A stretch of DNA of 64,000 nucleotides from Solen grandis (taxonomy: Eukaryota; Mollusca; Bivalvia; Adapedonta; Solenidae). Below the pieces are notes generated by a model. That model had not been told where the DNA came from. It worked only from the letters and a program-made list of their open reading frames with translations, and did no database searches. This document shows positions 46,801-58,420 of this stretch, piece by piece (positions within the stretch are counted from its first letter, which is position 1; every line of letters begins with the position of its first letter). The stretch spans positions 46,125,436 to 46,189,435 of the forward strand of contig CM037794.1 in assembly GCA_021229015.1 (NCBI GenBank). Direction: 5' to 3'. A program made the translations under genes and the position numbers.

Positions 46801-49800
46801 AAAACAAACAAACATAGTTTTATTGTGTAAGCAGAGGTGACACATAGGGATCACTTTTCCATCATCTGTCTGTCTGTCCGTCACACTTTTTCCATCGCGC
46901 TTCAGCAGGTGACACACGTGTTCCAGAGAACACGCTTGTCATATACACATATCAACAAAGAATAATAAAGGATCTAAAGAAATCAAGAGCATCAGTCCAT
47001 TGATACTCATAAGGACATCCTGTAAAGTTACAGGACGTTCACCAGCATGTGGGGGTTGTGTTCATGGGGTTTTGAATTTCATTGAGTCATAGCAAAGTTC
47101 TTGCCCCTGACAAAGTGAACATGGCACTCAGTAGGAGCATCCCATTTTTAATGGACACATGTCTATGTTTCATAGTAATACATAATACTTTGTGAACCAC
47201 TGTCACTTTATATAAACTCATACTGCCTTAGAGAAATGTGATCTGTACCCCACTCTCACAGTTTTTTTTATAAATTGTGCATTAAAATAAAAATACAGTT
47301 AAACAGGCTCCCTTGCTTGGTGCTCAGCATATAAGGGTTGTTGCAGGACTGGTTTTCCCGGTGTCGGGATAATGTGGCTGGGTGTTGTATCATGCCACAT
47401 GGCGTGATACTGCAGTGTGGCAGCACTATATCTGTATCAAGTACACATCATCTCCAAATGACTGAAATACTGTCGATGAGACATTAAACCCAACAAACAC
47501 TTAAAGAGAGAAGCATTTGAATTATTGCCATGGTTTTATCTTTACATTGAATTATGCCTTTAATTTTGTGTCCTGGATTTTCACCCCATTATGGTTTCCA
47601 TACAGCCAACACACAGAAAGAGGAAGCAGACCCTCCCCCGCTGTGGGGGCCCCAGAGTGACGAGATAGGGAAGTCTATCCTAGCCGTACTACAGAAAGAC
47701 CCGCGCAAGTTTGAGCACGTGGCAGGTCGTCTGCACGGTCGACAGATGCCTGGAAGTCTAAGAGCTTATATGTGGTCTGATGTCTTGTTTAAGAATGAAC
47801 GGAAGAGGCTGAAAGAAGTGTAGGTTCTGCAGTTACTGTACCTGTAAGATCTCTGTAGATAGTTTTGAGACTTTATAATTGATGAAACTGCAGGACATGG
47901 ACATTTTTTGATAACCAGCTTTCTTGTTTAATGTTGTAATTACAACTTAACCCTTTTTAACACTGTTCCAAGATTTGGACCCATAGACAGTGTTATATTG
48001 GGTCTGCAACCAGCAAGAACACAAAGAACATGTCCTTAAATAGATATTTTTATCCAGTCTGCAAACTCATAGATATTATTTCAGATTCTTTTTTTGATAA
48101 CTTCTGTTGACATAACTAGTAAATTATTTTCAGTGTTGTTGAGAAGGTGGTCAGAGAAAGGTTTGCCAAGGCAATAGCCCGAGGCATCCAGGAGTTGAAG
48201 ATCAACAGAGCCACCAGCTCTCCTATAAATGGCCTCATAGAGAATGCTGTCATTGAGGTAAACATCTTGATTAACCTTGTACTGCATACCAGAAACGTTG
48301 TTAGATACCCATGACTGTCTATTATGTTAAACCTTCTCATTTTAACGTGTTGCCATTCAGAGCATTGGATCAGACAAAACTTCTTCGGAGCTGTTCGACC
48401 AGGGCCTCCTATTGAAACTCAGATTTCATTCAGTCTGAGTAGAAAAGAAATATAGGCTATTCGAAGTTCAGTAAATTTATATTCATCAAATAATAAATTT
48501 TCACATCTGTCATTCATGGGATACTTGGCTATGCTTTGTCCTTTCAGGGTATTTATTACATATATGGTGTCTAATCAGTCTGCAGCTCATTTCAAAAAGT
48601 TAATTGGGTGGGTGGGGGGGAGGCTGGCTGATTTTGAGGGGGAAAATTGTGCATGATATTTACATTTTTGAGTAAAAGCACAATTTTCATGAGGTTGGGG
48701 AAAGAAAAAACCTTGAGTATATAGTAAATTTTGGGAACAATGCATGAATTTTAAGTAATTTTCTGAGAGGAAGGCACCTATGAACAGCCCTGATCTTTTC
48801 ATAAAAGATACATTACATCTTAATCTGTAAAATATAGCAGAAAAACACATATTTTCATTCATATTATGGTAATAGATAAAATAAGTCCATTATCATTTAT
48901 TACAGACATACAATAAGACAACAAGCTTGGTACCGTTCAAGACAACGGACCAATGAAGGAGGCGATACGCACCCTGAACACGCTTTACGTGTATGACCGG
49001 AGTTACGAGCCCTATCTCATTCACTGGCTCTTCCCGCTGCAGATCGCATTCCAGTCGCAGCAGGTGGACAAGAGAGAGGAGAAAGGTAGGGGAAGCCTGT
49101 ATAAAAACCTTGACTGGTGATATTGACAGATTAAATGGAGGTCTTGACAAATGGCCTAACTGAATTTGATTTTAATGTTAAAAATTCATAATAAACTAAA
49201 ATTCACTAAAGCAAACAAAAAAGTATGTTGCACAGGTGAGGTTGAGAAATTAATAAAAAAAAGTGCCGGTATGTTTCACAGGTGAAAATGGAAAAAAAAA
49301 ATAACGAAAAGTATGTATTTCAGGTAAGAATGAAATATCACTTTATGTTTACAGGTGAGAATGTTCTGGAACTGGCCATGTACCTTGACCTTCTGAACTC
49401 CAACTGTTATCCCAACTGGCCGACAGTTTTCAGTATCGCGGAGAGAGTCCTCAACACAATCCGCCAGGCTGACCCTGACCTTTATAACCACCTCAAGATG
49501 ATCTCCAGGAAAGAGGTCAAGGTCAACCCCAAGGTGAGAATAGATGTAGCAACGAAACAAGGCTAATTTAAAATCATTAATTTTTGTTGATATTAAATTT
49601 CTAGGCATCTATGATGAAGTCAATTTCATTTGTGTATCCTATATTTTTGCATTCATGTTCCAGAAAACGTGAGATTCATCTCTTTTATTTAACTTTTCTA
49701 GTGGGGATAAATATTTTTGGATAAAGCTATCCATGAAATTGACAAAAATTAGTCACCCATGAAAATCAGTGATTCTACAGTATATGGGAAAATACCAGAT

Positions 49801-52800
49801 TAATCTTCTCCCAACAAGCAACTTGTACTGTTAGAAAATATACTGAGTAACTACTGAAACAATATATTTGTACCAGTCCTGGGTTAGCCTTTATACAAGA
49901 ATTCTGTTTTACACTTTTTGTTACCTGTCCAGGTTTTAGCAGTAAAAAATTTAAGCCCGGCTTTTCCCATGCATGACTAGGTTTACTGTTTGTAAACATT
50001 ATCACATATATGATACATTATAAACCAGGTCAACCGTTGACTACCTATAGGCCCAGCTACGTATAAGGCGCATCCTAATTTTCAGGGTTACTTATTTAAA
50101 AAAAAAATCACTTATCGAATCATATGCAGTGAAATCTTGTTTTGAAATTTGTGCCGTCGTACATTTTGACAGACTGAAATCTATCCGTATGTCACCGGGC
50201 GAATCATACGGTGAACTGTTTTATTTACACATGGCATAAGATTACCGTTAGACTGTTACATTAATGAGATTACTCAACTGTGTCCCCGGATTCTAATACT
50301 GGGGACCATTGTCACTGTCAAATTCTCCCAACTAACAAACATAATATAACAATTGCCACCTTCAAGTTTCTTCTATACATGATGAGGTCCCGTAAAATAA
50401 ACTTAATTGTTAATATTGAAAATGGCTTCCATCAGGTTGTTTCAGTTTCTCACGATAATATTATCATGAAATATACCAGTGGGATAACTAATAAGAACAA
50501 AAGCAATAACCTGGTATTATTTATCATGATTTCATATAGACTTTGTGGCATATTATCGTATTCATTGGCTTTCAGTTTATCCATTTTCTGAGATCATATA
50601 CCAGTAAATTTCACTTCTCAGTGATTGAAAAAAGAAACCTGAAGAGCTGTATATCATCATATAAGGCGCACCCCCTCTATAAACCTGAATTATCTGGGGA
50701 AAAAAGTGCGCTTAATCTGCCAGTGTATACGGTATTCAAGTGCAGCTAGTTGATAGCCTTTAAGTCAGTTTGAACACATCTGTAAAAACTGTTAATGTTA
50801 TTTTGATATTTTGGGAATACAAAGTTCTCACAAAAACCTAGATTAGGATAAGAACTGTTTGGATGAATCTAATTTTTGGATTTCTGTATGATTTTAAATA
50901 ATATTCATTCTGGAATGGATCAAAGTATCTGTACATATGTACCATGCATCAACTAGGAAAAGGTCTGATTGTGACGAAATACAAAATAAATGTTTCTAAT
51001 GTTAACAGAAATTAACTTAAAAGCAATGGTTGAAACCAGAAATGTTGTGTGAATAAATGATTTTAATTTTGTATGTTACAGGATTTTCTAGTGCAGCTGT
51101 TACATGGGGAAAAATCAAAGGCAGAAGCTTTGATGCAGATGACACCTGGAGGTGAAAGGGAACAGGAGATGTCCGCCCAGCTTCTGGCCGATCCCCTGGT
51201 CTTTATCAGGCGCTGGATAGGGGAGGTAACTCTAAATCTGTGTCGCTCATGTTGCCATTTTACACAATGCAGAAATTTATAGGGTTTTTCAAACATATGG
51301 TATCCAGCATTCCCATTTACTTTCTTAAAGGTTTTCACCCCTAAGATTTTAGGGACTCTCTATAGGGGTTCAGTATTTAGGGAAAACAGCAGTCCAAAAC
51401 TCAGGGGAAACCCTGGCATCAACATGGAGAAATCTGATGCTTAAAATCAACAAAATTAAGAAGATTTGAAGATACTTGATTAAGCAGTGTAAAACGAATA
51501 GTTAAGCATTTGTCTATATATCTACTCAAATCAAATCTGTGTTCAGTTAACCTACCAATAGATAATGTGAGCGTTTGCACCCCTGTCATACATCACAGTG
51601 TATTGAATACAAGCAGGGAACCAACTCTCAACCATTAGCTTTTGTGAGTGACCAGTAGTGATTATTAAGCATGCTGCAGGTTAATATTTTGAATCCTCCT
51701 TTTATTCCAGGGTTTTGTGAGTATCCTGGACACACCCAGTGTCATGTACGTGTGGGATCAGTGCTTCCTGCAGCTCTGGTCCAACACCGTGATTGAGAAC
51801 GTCTGCATTGCTCTCCTGGAGCTCCTGAGACACAAGTTCATGGAAGCTCGCAACTACACCGACATGAAGGACGTAAGCATCTCTGTCATTTGTTCATTGA
51901 AATAAAAGGCTGCACACATTTCATTTTGAAGCCTTGGCTAACATAGCAGACCCAGATGAAACCCTTCCTGGAAGGGTCTCCTCTGTTTGCTCATACATTG
52001 TTGTAGCTCAGATTCTTCAGTTTGCATGGCAAATAAAAATCCCTGTTTTATTTACCGTTTAAGGGTTAGCTATACATATTCATCAAGTCATGACATGTTA
52101 CATGAATATTCATGAGGTAAAAGTTCATTTTTGTGATAGGGACACTGTGCCCAGATCATGTTAGAGCGTCTGCAACGGAATCAGGAGGTGGTTGGTTTGA
52201 AAATGGTACTGATATAGCTCCCTTGCCTGGCACTCAGCATATATACAGGGTAGTTCCAGGACTTGGTACCAGGTACAATGCCATATGTCTACGATGTGAA
52301 ACTGCAGTGTTGCAGCACTATTTCTCTCTCAGTAGACATAGTCTCCAAATGACTGAAATACTATGGGTGGGACATTAAACTCAATAAACAAATAAATACA
52401 CAAACATTTACTTGTGTTTACACAGGTGTTCTTGTACCAAGCATGTAAGCTGTACACGGTGGACATCCAGCATGCCTGGATCCACCTGGAGAGCCACAAG
52501 GACCCAGCAGATATCCCGTACCTTAACAGGCAACGCCCAACGTAAGTACCCATCCCATGATCCCATTTCTAAGGTAGTTTTCCAAATTATGGGCCTGAGA
52601 TGTGGCAGGTTTCTCCTTTTTCGGTGATTGAAGTTCTTGACAGAAGATATGCATGACTGAAAACAGTTTAAAAAAATGGTACTTGTATAGCTCAGTTGCT
52701 TAGCGCTCAGCATATTAGGGTAGTTCCAGGACAGGTTGGCTCGGTGTCAAGATAATGTGACTGGGTTTGGTTTCATGCCACATACTGTTAACAGCGTGAC

Positions 52801-53186
52801 TGCAGTGTGGCAGCACTATAACTGTCTCAAGTAGACTTAGTCTTCAAATGACTGAATAATGTTGGTGAGATGTTAAATCCAACAACAAACTAAGGAAGCA
52901 AACAAAGCAAATACCACTAAGATGGCTGCATTTACACCAGAGCTGTTCCCCCCCCCTTTTTTTTTTAAAAAATAGGTGAATAATTCACCCCTGCAGATCT
53001 TGAGTAATCAAACTCTTAAACAAATGACTGATATACTTTTTGGGATTGCTAAACTCAAGTATACAAACATTTGACTGATGCAGGACCCCTTCCTCAAGGA
53101 TGAGTGCTGTCAGCCGAGGTTCCTTCCAGTCTGTAGATGCAGTGCAGCAGATATCACCTTGTGGTCTGAAAGACATCAAGCTTCAC
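43828..53186 (+). CDS. Uncharacterised protein with TBC-like (Rab-GAP-like) C-terminal region, 13 exons, 3' end missing
   Basis: Exons: 43828-43938, 44348-44494, 45187-45317, 45629-45731, 46331-46478, 47606-47819, 48134-48257, 48906-49085, 49355-49533, 51082-51225, 51711-51872, 52426-52541, 53084 into the gap. Borders are GT/AG; phases agree except at exon 8. The start MSSGNREPSQAEMEPYKVLW has an in-frame TAA two codons upstream. About 620 codons are visible. Seen in order: an acidic/basic helical N-terminus, a Lys-rich coiled-coil-like piece (KEKKHKMNLEKKYLKQQKIP), a Ser/Pro linker, LRAYMWSDVLFKNER, then DTPSVMYVWDQCFLQLW. The latter two resemble TBC-domain pieces (LRx-x-W and the W-D-xx-F box), but I do not see the Arg and Gln fingers (IxxD-x-x-R, YxQ) of active Rab-GAPs. 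It may therefore be a non-catalytic TBC relative. I do not recognise the exact orthologue. The ATG lies 409 bp after the SPRING1 stop on the same strand. Confidence 0.78.
45382..45564 (+). mobile_element. GTGTCACC hairpin element, inverted, with a tiny SINE insertion
   Basis: It starts GTGTCACCTGCTGTAAGCAG and ends GACACACATGTTCCAAAGAA + CACTC. The middle is interrupted at 45434-45467 by GTGGGATGTTAAATCC..AACAAACAAA, the 3' tail of the window's tRNA-SINE, flanked by CTTTTC on both sides. It lies in intron 3 of the TBC-like gene. Confidence 0.72.
46501..46812 (+). mobile_element. Full-length tRNA-derived SINE with 14-bp target-site duplication
   Basis: The tRNA-like head has the A box TGGCCAAGTGG (46514-46524) and the B box GGTTGGATCCC (46558-46568), the pol III internal promoter. 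The family body and a CAAAACAAACAAACA tail follow. CATAGTTTTATTGT is repeated perfectly at 46487-46500 and 46813-46826. This is the reference copy for the others. It sits nine bases past the intron 5 donor region of the TBC-like gene. Confidence 0.92.
46827..46940 (+). mobile_element. GTGTCACC hairpin element, inverted
   Basis: GTAAGCAGAGGTGACACATA at left and GACACACGTGTTCCAGAGAA + CACGCTTGT at right. It directly abuts the target duplication of the SINE, so the SINE entered at the element's end. Confidence 0.65.
47305..47505 (+). mobile_element. tRNA-derived SINE copy, 5'-truncated
   Basis: It starts at GGCTCCCTTGCTTGGTGCTC and runs through GTTGTATCATGCC and AATACTGTCGATGAGACATT to an AAACCCAACAAACAC tail. 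It lies in intron 5 of the TBC-like gene, about 100 bp before exon 6. Confidence 0.8.
50040..50740. other. Possible degenerate element with GCGCACTT-type ends
   Basis: TATAAGGCGCATCC near 50060 and TATAAGGCGCACCCCC near 50660, followed by GTATACGGTATTC, look like parts of a DNA element with TATAAGGCGC motifs. The ends are not clearly inverted, so the boundaries are approximate. It lies in intron 9 of the TBC-like gene. Confidence 0.3.
51910..52125. mobile_element. MITE-like repeat with ATGAATATTCATGAGGT end
   Basis: It contains GTCTCCTCTGTTTGCTCATA and ends ATGAATATTCATGAGGTAAA. Related pieces: 14212-14410 (full, ending ATGAATATTCATGAGGTTAA), 17921, 18378, 29905, 33323 and 35385. No coding capacity. 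Confidence 0.55.
52135..52400 (+). mobile_element. tRNA-derived SINE copy
   Basis: Degenerate head (GTTAGAGCGTCTGC) joined to the body TATAGCTCCCTTGCCTGGCA .. AATACTATGGGTGGGACATT, with tail AATAAACAAATAAATAC. It ends about 25 bp before exon 12 of the TBC-like gene, so its tail forms part of the branch-point region. Confidence 0.8.
52660..52905 (+). mobile_element. tRNA-derived SINE copy, diverged
   Basis: TATAGCTCAGTTGCTTAGCG, GTTTGGTTTCATGCC, GTTGGTGAGATGTTAAATCC, AACAACAAAC. It is the most diverged of the plus-strand copies, in intron 12 of the TBC-like gene. Confidence 0.75.
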
Positions 53187-53286
53187 NNNNNNNNNNNNNN
53201 NNNNNNNNNNNNNNNNNNNNNNNNNNNNNNNNNNNNNNNNNNNNNNNNNNNNNNNNNNNNNNNNNNNNNNNNNNNNNNNNNNNNNN
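53187..53286. other. Assembly gap of 100 N
   Basis: Exactly 100 N. It starts inside exon 13 of the TBC-like gene, so the remainder of that exon and any later exons are lost or displaced. Confidence 0.99.
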
Positions 53287-55270
53287 TTGTGCCGTTGTAC
53301 ATGTATTAACTTCAATGCTTATTTGGAAACAGTCAACATTCGACAAAAAACAACAAAAAAAAAAAAAAAAAAAAATCAAGATATAGCCCATCAATTGCAA
53401 TTTGATATATTTTTTTTTTTTTTTTTTTAAGTCGTTGCGCAAGTATTTAAGCTTGGTGACCCCTGCGCGTGACCTTTTCCATATTTTTATGATGCATGAT
53501 TATGAAATATCTTATTTTCCATGTAACTTTCTTATATGAAGTCCAATTTCAATAAACTTGGTACCGTTAGAAAGCTCTTAAAACATGCTACATTTTATAC
53601 GCATAATGTATAAACTTATCATCAGTCGTTTCTGACATATTGACTGTTAAACCTCAAGAAAACAGCATATTATCAGCAAAATTAGCTTCATTTCATTTAG
53701 TTTTTTTGCTTATAACTTTGTATTGCGTAAACCAATTTTAATAAACTAAATATCTTTGGAAACGTCAATTATTCAGCTATAATTCTTATTCATACATATA
53801 TTTACAAAAATCGATATTTATTGAGATATGGCTACATATATGCAGTAGGGGTGAAATCAAAATTTCCTCACGTGCCTAATAACTCATAAAAATTTCATCG
53901 TCCTAGGACTATTGCAACATATTAAAATAAGCGTTTAGTTAGGAAGAAGAAAAGAATAATAATAATAAACAAATGACGTCACGTGACGTCATATGACGTT
54001 TCTTTTCACAAAATGTTTAAGACTCTTAGAGACCTATATACTGACCAAATATCACTTTTCTATATTAAATAGGACCGATTTTATAAGCATTTAAAAATTT
54101 ACGACCTTGGTTCGAATCTTGAATTCGCTATAGAACCATGGACTTTTCGAATTTTGAAAAACGGACACCGAGATGCACAACTAGAACTTAATATACACAT
54201 TCTCTGAAAATTTGATGAAAATCGGCCCATTAATAATGGCTCTGGACCGTGTACAAACTTTCGTGGTCAATTTCAAATGTGACGTCATATGACGTCATAG
54301 GCTTCTGAAAATCAATGAAATCGAAATTTCAGCATCTTAAGCATGCGGCATTAAATTTTCATTGCCCTTCGAAAATTTCAACATATAGAAATAATCTTGT
54401 TAGAATTAGAAATTCATTATCATACAATGACGTCACGTGACGTCATATGACATTTATTTTCACAAAATGTTTAAGACTCCAAGAGACCTATATACTGACC
54501 CAATATCTTCTTTCTAAAAATTTCGACCTTGGTTCGAATCTTGGAATCGTATAAACCTTGGACTTTTCGAATTTCGAAAAACGGACACCGTGTTGCACAA
54601 CTAGAACTTAATATTCACATTCTGTGAAAATTTGATGAAAATCGGTTCATTAATAATGGCTCTGGACCGCGTACAAACTTTTGTAGCTTATTTCAAGTAT
54701 GACGTCATATGACGTCATAGAGATCTGCAAATCATAGAAATCAAAATAACATCTCTTGAAGAATATGACACCAAAATGTCATTGTCCTTGGACCATATTA
54801 ACATATATAAATATGTGTTTAAATATTAGAAATTTGATGACGTCACAAGACGTCCATTTTCACAGAATATTTAAATCTATCGGAGATCTATATACTGACA
54901 AAATATCAACCTTCTGTCTCATTTAGGGACGATTTTATGAGCATTTATCAATTTGACGTCCTTGGTTTGAATCTTGCATTCGCCATAGAACCTTGTGCTT
55001 TTCGAATTTTGAAAAACGGACACAGAGATGCACAACTAAAACTTAATATACACATTCTGTGAAAATTTGATAAAAATCGGTTTATTAATTATCGCTCTGG
55101 ACCGCGAACAAACTTTTGTAGCAATTGCCAAGTATGACGTCATAATGACGTCATAGGCATTTGATAATTATAGAATTTTTTAATTACGATGAATAATATG
55201 CCTCGAAATTTCATTCTCCTAGGACGATAGCAACATATGAAAATCCAAAAAAAAAATAATAATAATAATA

Positions 55271-55297
55271 ACTAGATTTCATTCGTTGATACGAATG
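55271..55297 (-). mobile_element. Helitron-like 3' terminus: hairpin plus CTAG
   Basis: On the minus strand CATTCGTATCAACGAATG (7-bp stem) is followed after four bases by CTAG and T, the hairpin-CTRR-T layout of Helitron 3' ends. Equivalent ends: 58395-58420, 59858-59884 and 63363-63391, all on the same strand. Confidence 0.6.
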
Positions 55298-56439
55298 ATA
55301 GGACTTTCTGCTACATTTGTTAAACACTTAAAAGCTAAAAAAGTAAAAAGATATGAAATTCCAGCCTTTAACTTGCTTTTGTATGGCTATAACTTAAATA
55401 AACTTTGAAAAATATAACTGTTTAACTTGGAGGATATGGCAAAAGTAACTGAAAATCATTTTTTTATATCGATTTATTTAACTTGGATTATTTTTATTAT
55501 CTATGTTACAAATCAAATTTATTTAAATGCTTACAATTCGAATTTCATCCTGTAATAATTGCCGAAGACCGCATAAAAGCTTGTGTAGACAGCGTCAAGT
55601 TTGATGTCATGTGACGTCATAGGCATAAGAAAATCAATGAAATGAAATATTAAGTATTTTGAATATATCAAGTAATTTTTTCATGCTCCTTACAACTTTG
55701 CAACATATAGAAATTAACGCGTAGATATATTAACATTCTTTTTGACCTTATGACGTCAAATGACGTTAATCCTCACAGAATATGAATAAGTCTCAAAGAC
55801 TAATATTCAGTCCAAATATCAACTTTCTAAATCATCTGGAAGCGATTTTATATGTATTTGAAATTTGACGTCAATGGTTCGAAACTTGGTTTCGCCATAG
55901 AACCATTGCTTTTTCGAATTTGTAAAAAGGGACCCGGGATACACATATAGAACGTTACATATACATTCTGTGAAATTTTGATGAAAATCGGTCCAAAAAT
56001 AATGGCTGTACACCGCGTAAAACCTTTTTGTCCTGACGTCAAATCTTACGTGATATAACGTCACATTAATATGAATTACATTGCATTCTAGAGCACGGGG
56101 ATTGATGTACATACCATTAGATTTCCATGGTCCTGGGAAGTAAACAACATATTTAAATTAACGCGTATATATCAGAAATTATTTTTGACCTTATGACGTC
56201 ATATGACGTCATGTGACGTTCATCTTCATAGAATGTAAAGCACTCTTGGAGACTTATATACTATCCAAATATAATATTATATTTCTAACTCATCTGGAAA
56301 CGATTTTATACGTATTTGAAATTTGACGTCAATGGTTCGAATTTTGGATCCGCCATAAAACCTTTGCATTTTCGAATTTGGAAAAACGGACACCGGAATG
56401 TACAACTAGACTTTAACATACACATTCTGTGAAATATTA

Positions 56440-57880
56440 ATGAAAATCGGCCCAGAAATAATGGCTGTAGACCGCGTACAAGCATTTTTAGACGACGTCA
56501 AGTTTGACGTCAAAACACGTCATAGTCAAATGAAAATTATTGAAATGGAAACAGTTCTATCTGAAGCAAATGCTATTAATTATATGACGTTCATCTTCAG
56601 AGAAAATAAAGTAACCCTCGAGATTTATATTCTGTCCAAATATTATCTTTCTAGCTCATTTGTAAGCGATTTTATACGCATTTTAAATTTGACGTCAATG
56701 GTTCGAATCTTGGATTCGCCATAGAACTATTGCATTTTCGAATTTTGAAAAGCGGACACCGGAAGGCATAACTAGAGCCTAACATACGCATTCTGTGAAA
56801 TTTTGATGAAAATCGGCCCAGAAATAATGGCTGTAGACCGCGTACAAGCATTTTTAGACGACGTCAAGTTTGACGTCAAAACACGTCATAGTCAAATGAA
56901 AATTATTGAAATGGAAACAGTTCTATCTGAAGCAAATGCTATTAAATTTTCAAGGTGCTCGGACGTAAACAACATATAAAAATTAACACATAAAAATTAG
57001 AAATTACCTTTCACCTCATGACGTCATATGACGTAATATGACGTTCATCTTCAGAGAAAATAAAGTAACCCTCGAGATTTATATTCTGTCCAAATATTAT
57101 CTTTCTAGCTCATTTGTAAGCGATTTTATACGCATTTTAAATTTGACGTCAATGGTTCGAATCTTGGATTCGCCATAGAACTATTGCATTTTCGAATTTT
57201 GAAAAGCGGACACCGGAAGGCATAACTAGAGCCTAACATACGCATTCTGTGAAATTTTGATGAAAATCGGCCCAGAAATAATGGCTGTAGACCGCGTACA
57301 AGCATTTTTAGACGACGTCAAGTTTGACGTCAAAACACGTCATAGTCAAATGAAAATTATTGAAATGGAAACAGTTCTATCTGAAGCAAATGCTATTAAA
57401 TTTTCAAGGTGCTCGGACGTAAACAACATATAAAAATTAACACATAAAAATTAGAAATTACCTTTCACCTCATGACGTCATATGACGTAATATGACGTTC
57501 ATCTTCAGAGAAAATAAAGTAACCCTCGAGATTTATATTCTGTCCAAATATTATCTTTCTAGCTCATTTGTAAGCGATTTTATACGCATTTTAAATTAGA
57601 CGTCAATGATTCGAATCTTGGATTCGCCATAGAACTATTGCATTTTCGAATTTTGAAAAGCGGACACCGGAAGGCATAACTAGAGCCTAACATACGCATT
57701 CTGTGAAATTTTGATGAAAATCGGCCCAGAAATAATGGCTGTAGACCGCGTACAAACATTTTTAGACGACGTCAAGTTTGACGTCAAAGCACGTCATAGT
57801 AAAATGAAAATTATTGAAATGCAAACAGTTCTATCTGAAGCATACGCTATTTAATTTTCAAGGTGCTCAGACTTGTACAA
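56440..57880 (+). repeat. Near-identical tandem copies, 454-bp period
   Basis: CGGCCCAGAAATAATGGCTG recurs at about 56449, 56815, 57269 and 57723. The second, third and fourth are 454 bp apart; the first interval is 366 bp because 88 bp are missing at about 56580. Copies 2 and 3 appear the same over the parts I compared, including GACGACGTCAAGTTTGACGT. The fourth has a few substitutions. Confidence 0.9.
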
Positions 57881-58394
57881 CATATAAAAATTAACACGTA
57901 AATATTAGAAATTACCTTTCACCTCATGACGTCATATGACGTCATATGACGTTCATCTTCAGAGAATGTAAAGTAACCCTTGAGACTTATATTCTGTCCA
58001 AATATCATCTTTCTAGCTCATTTGTAAGCGATTTTATACGCATTTGAAATTTGACGTCAATGGTTCGAATCTTGGATTCGCCATAGAACCATTGCCATTT
58101 CGAATTTTGAAAAACGGACACCGGAAGGCAAAACTAGAGCCTAACATACACATTCTGTGAAATTTTGATGAAAATCGGCCCAGAAATAATGGCTGTAGAC
58201 CGCGTACAAACTTTTTCACCTTACGTCAAATCTGACGTTATATGACGTCATATGAATGTGAAATTCATTGCATTCGAAAGCCCATGGTTTGAAATATATG
58301 CCATAAAATTTTCATTGTTCTGGGCCATTGGCAACACATCGAAATTAACACAAATACAAGAGGAAGAAAAAAAGAATAAGAAGAATAAGAATAA

Positions 58395-58420
58395 CTAGAT
58401 GTCATTCGTGAAAACGAATG
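58395..58420 (-). mobile_element. Helitron-like 3' terminus, second
   Basis: CATTCGTTTTCACGAATG hairpin, then ACAT, CTAG, T on the minus strand, with GCAGAAAGTCCTAT preceding, as at 55271. Confidence 0.6.

Noticed and set aside
53078..53442. ORFs running through the N gap
   Set aside because: Translation through N is meaningless. Only the part up to 53186 belongs to a supported exon, in another frame from one of the listed ORFs.
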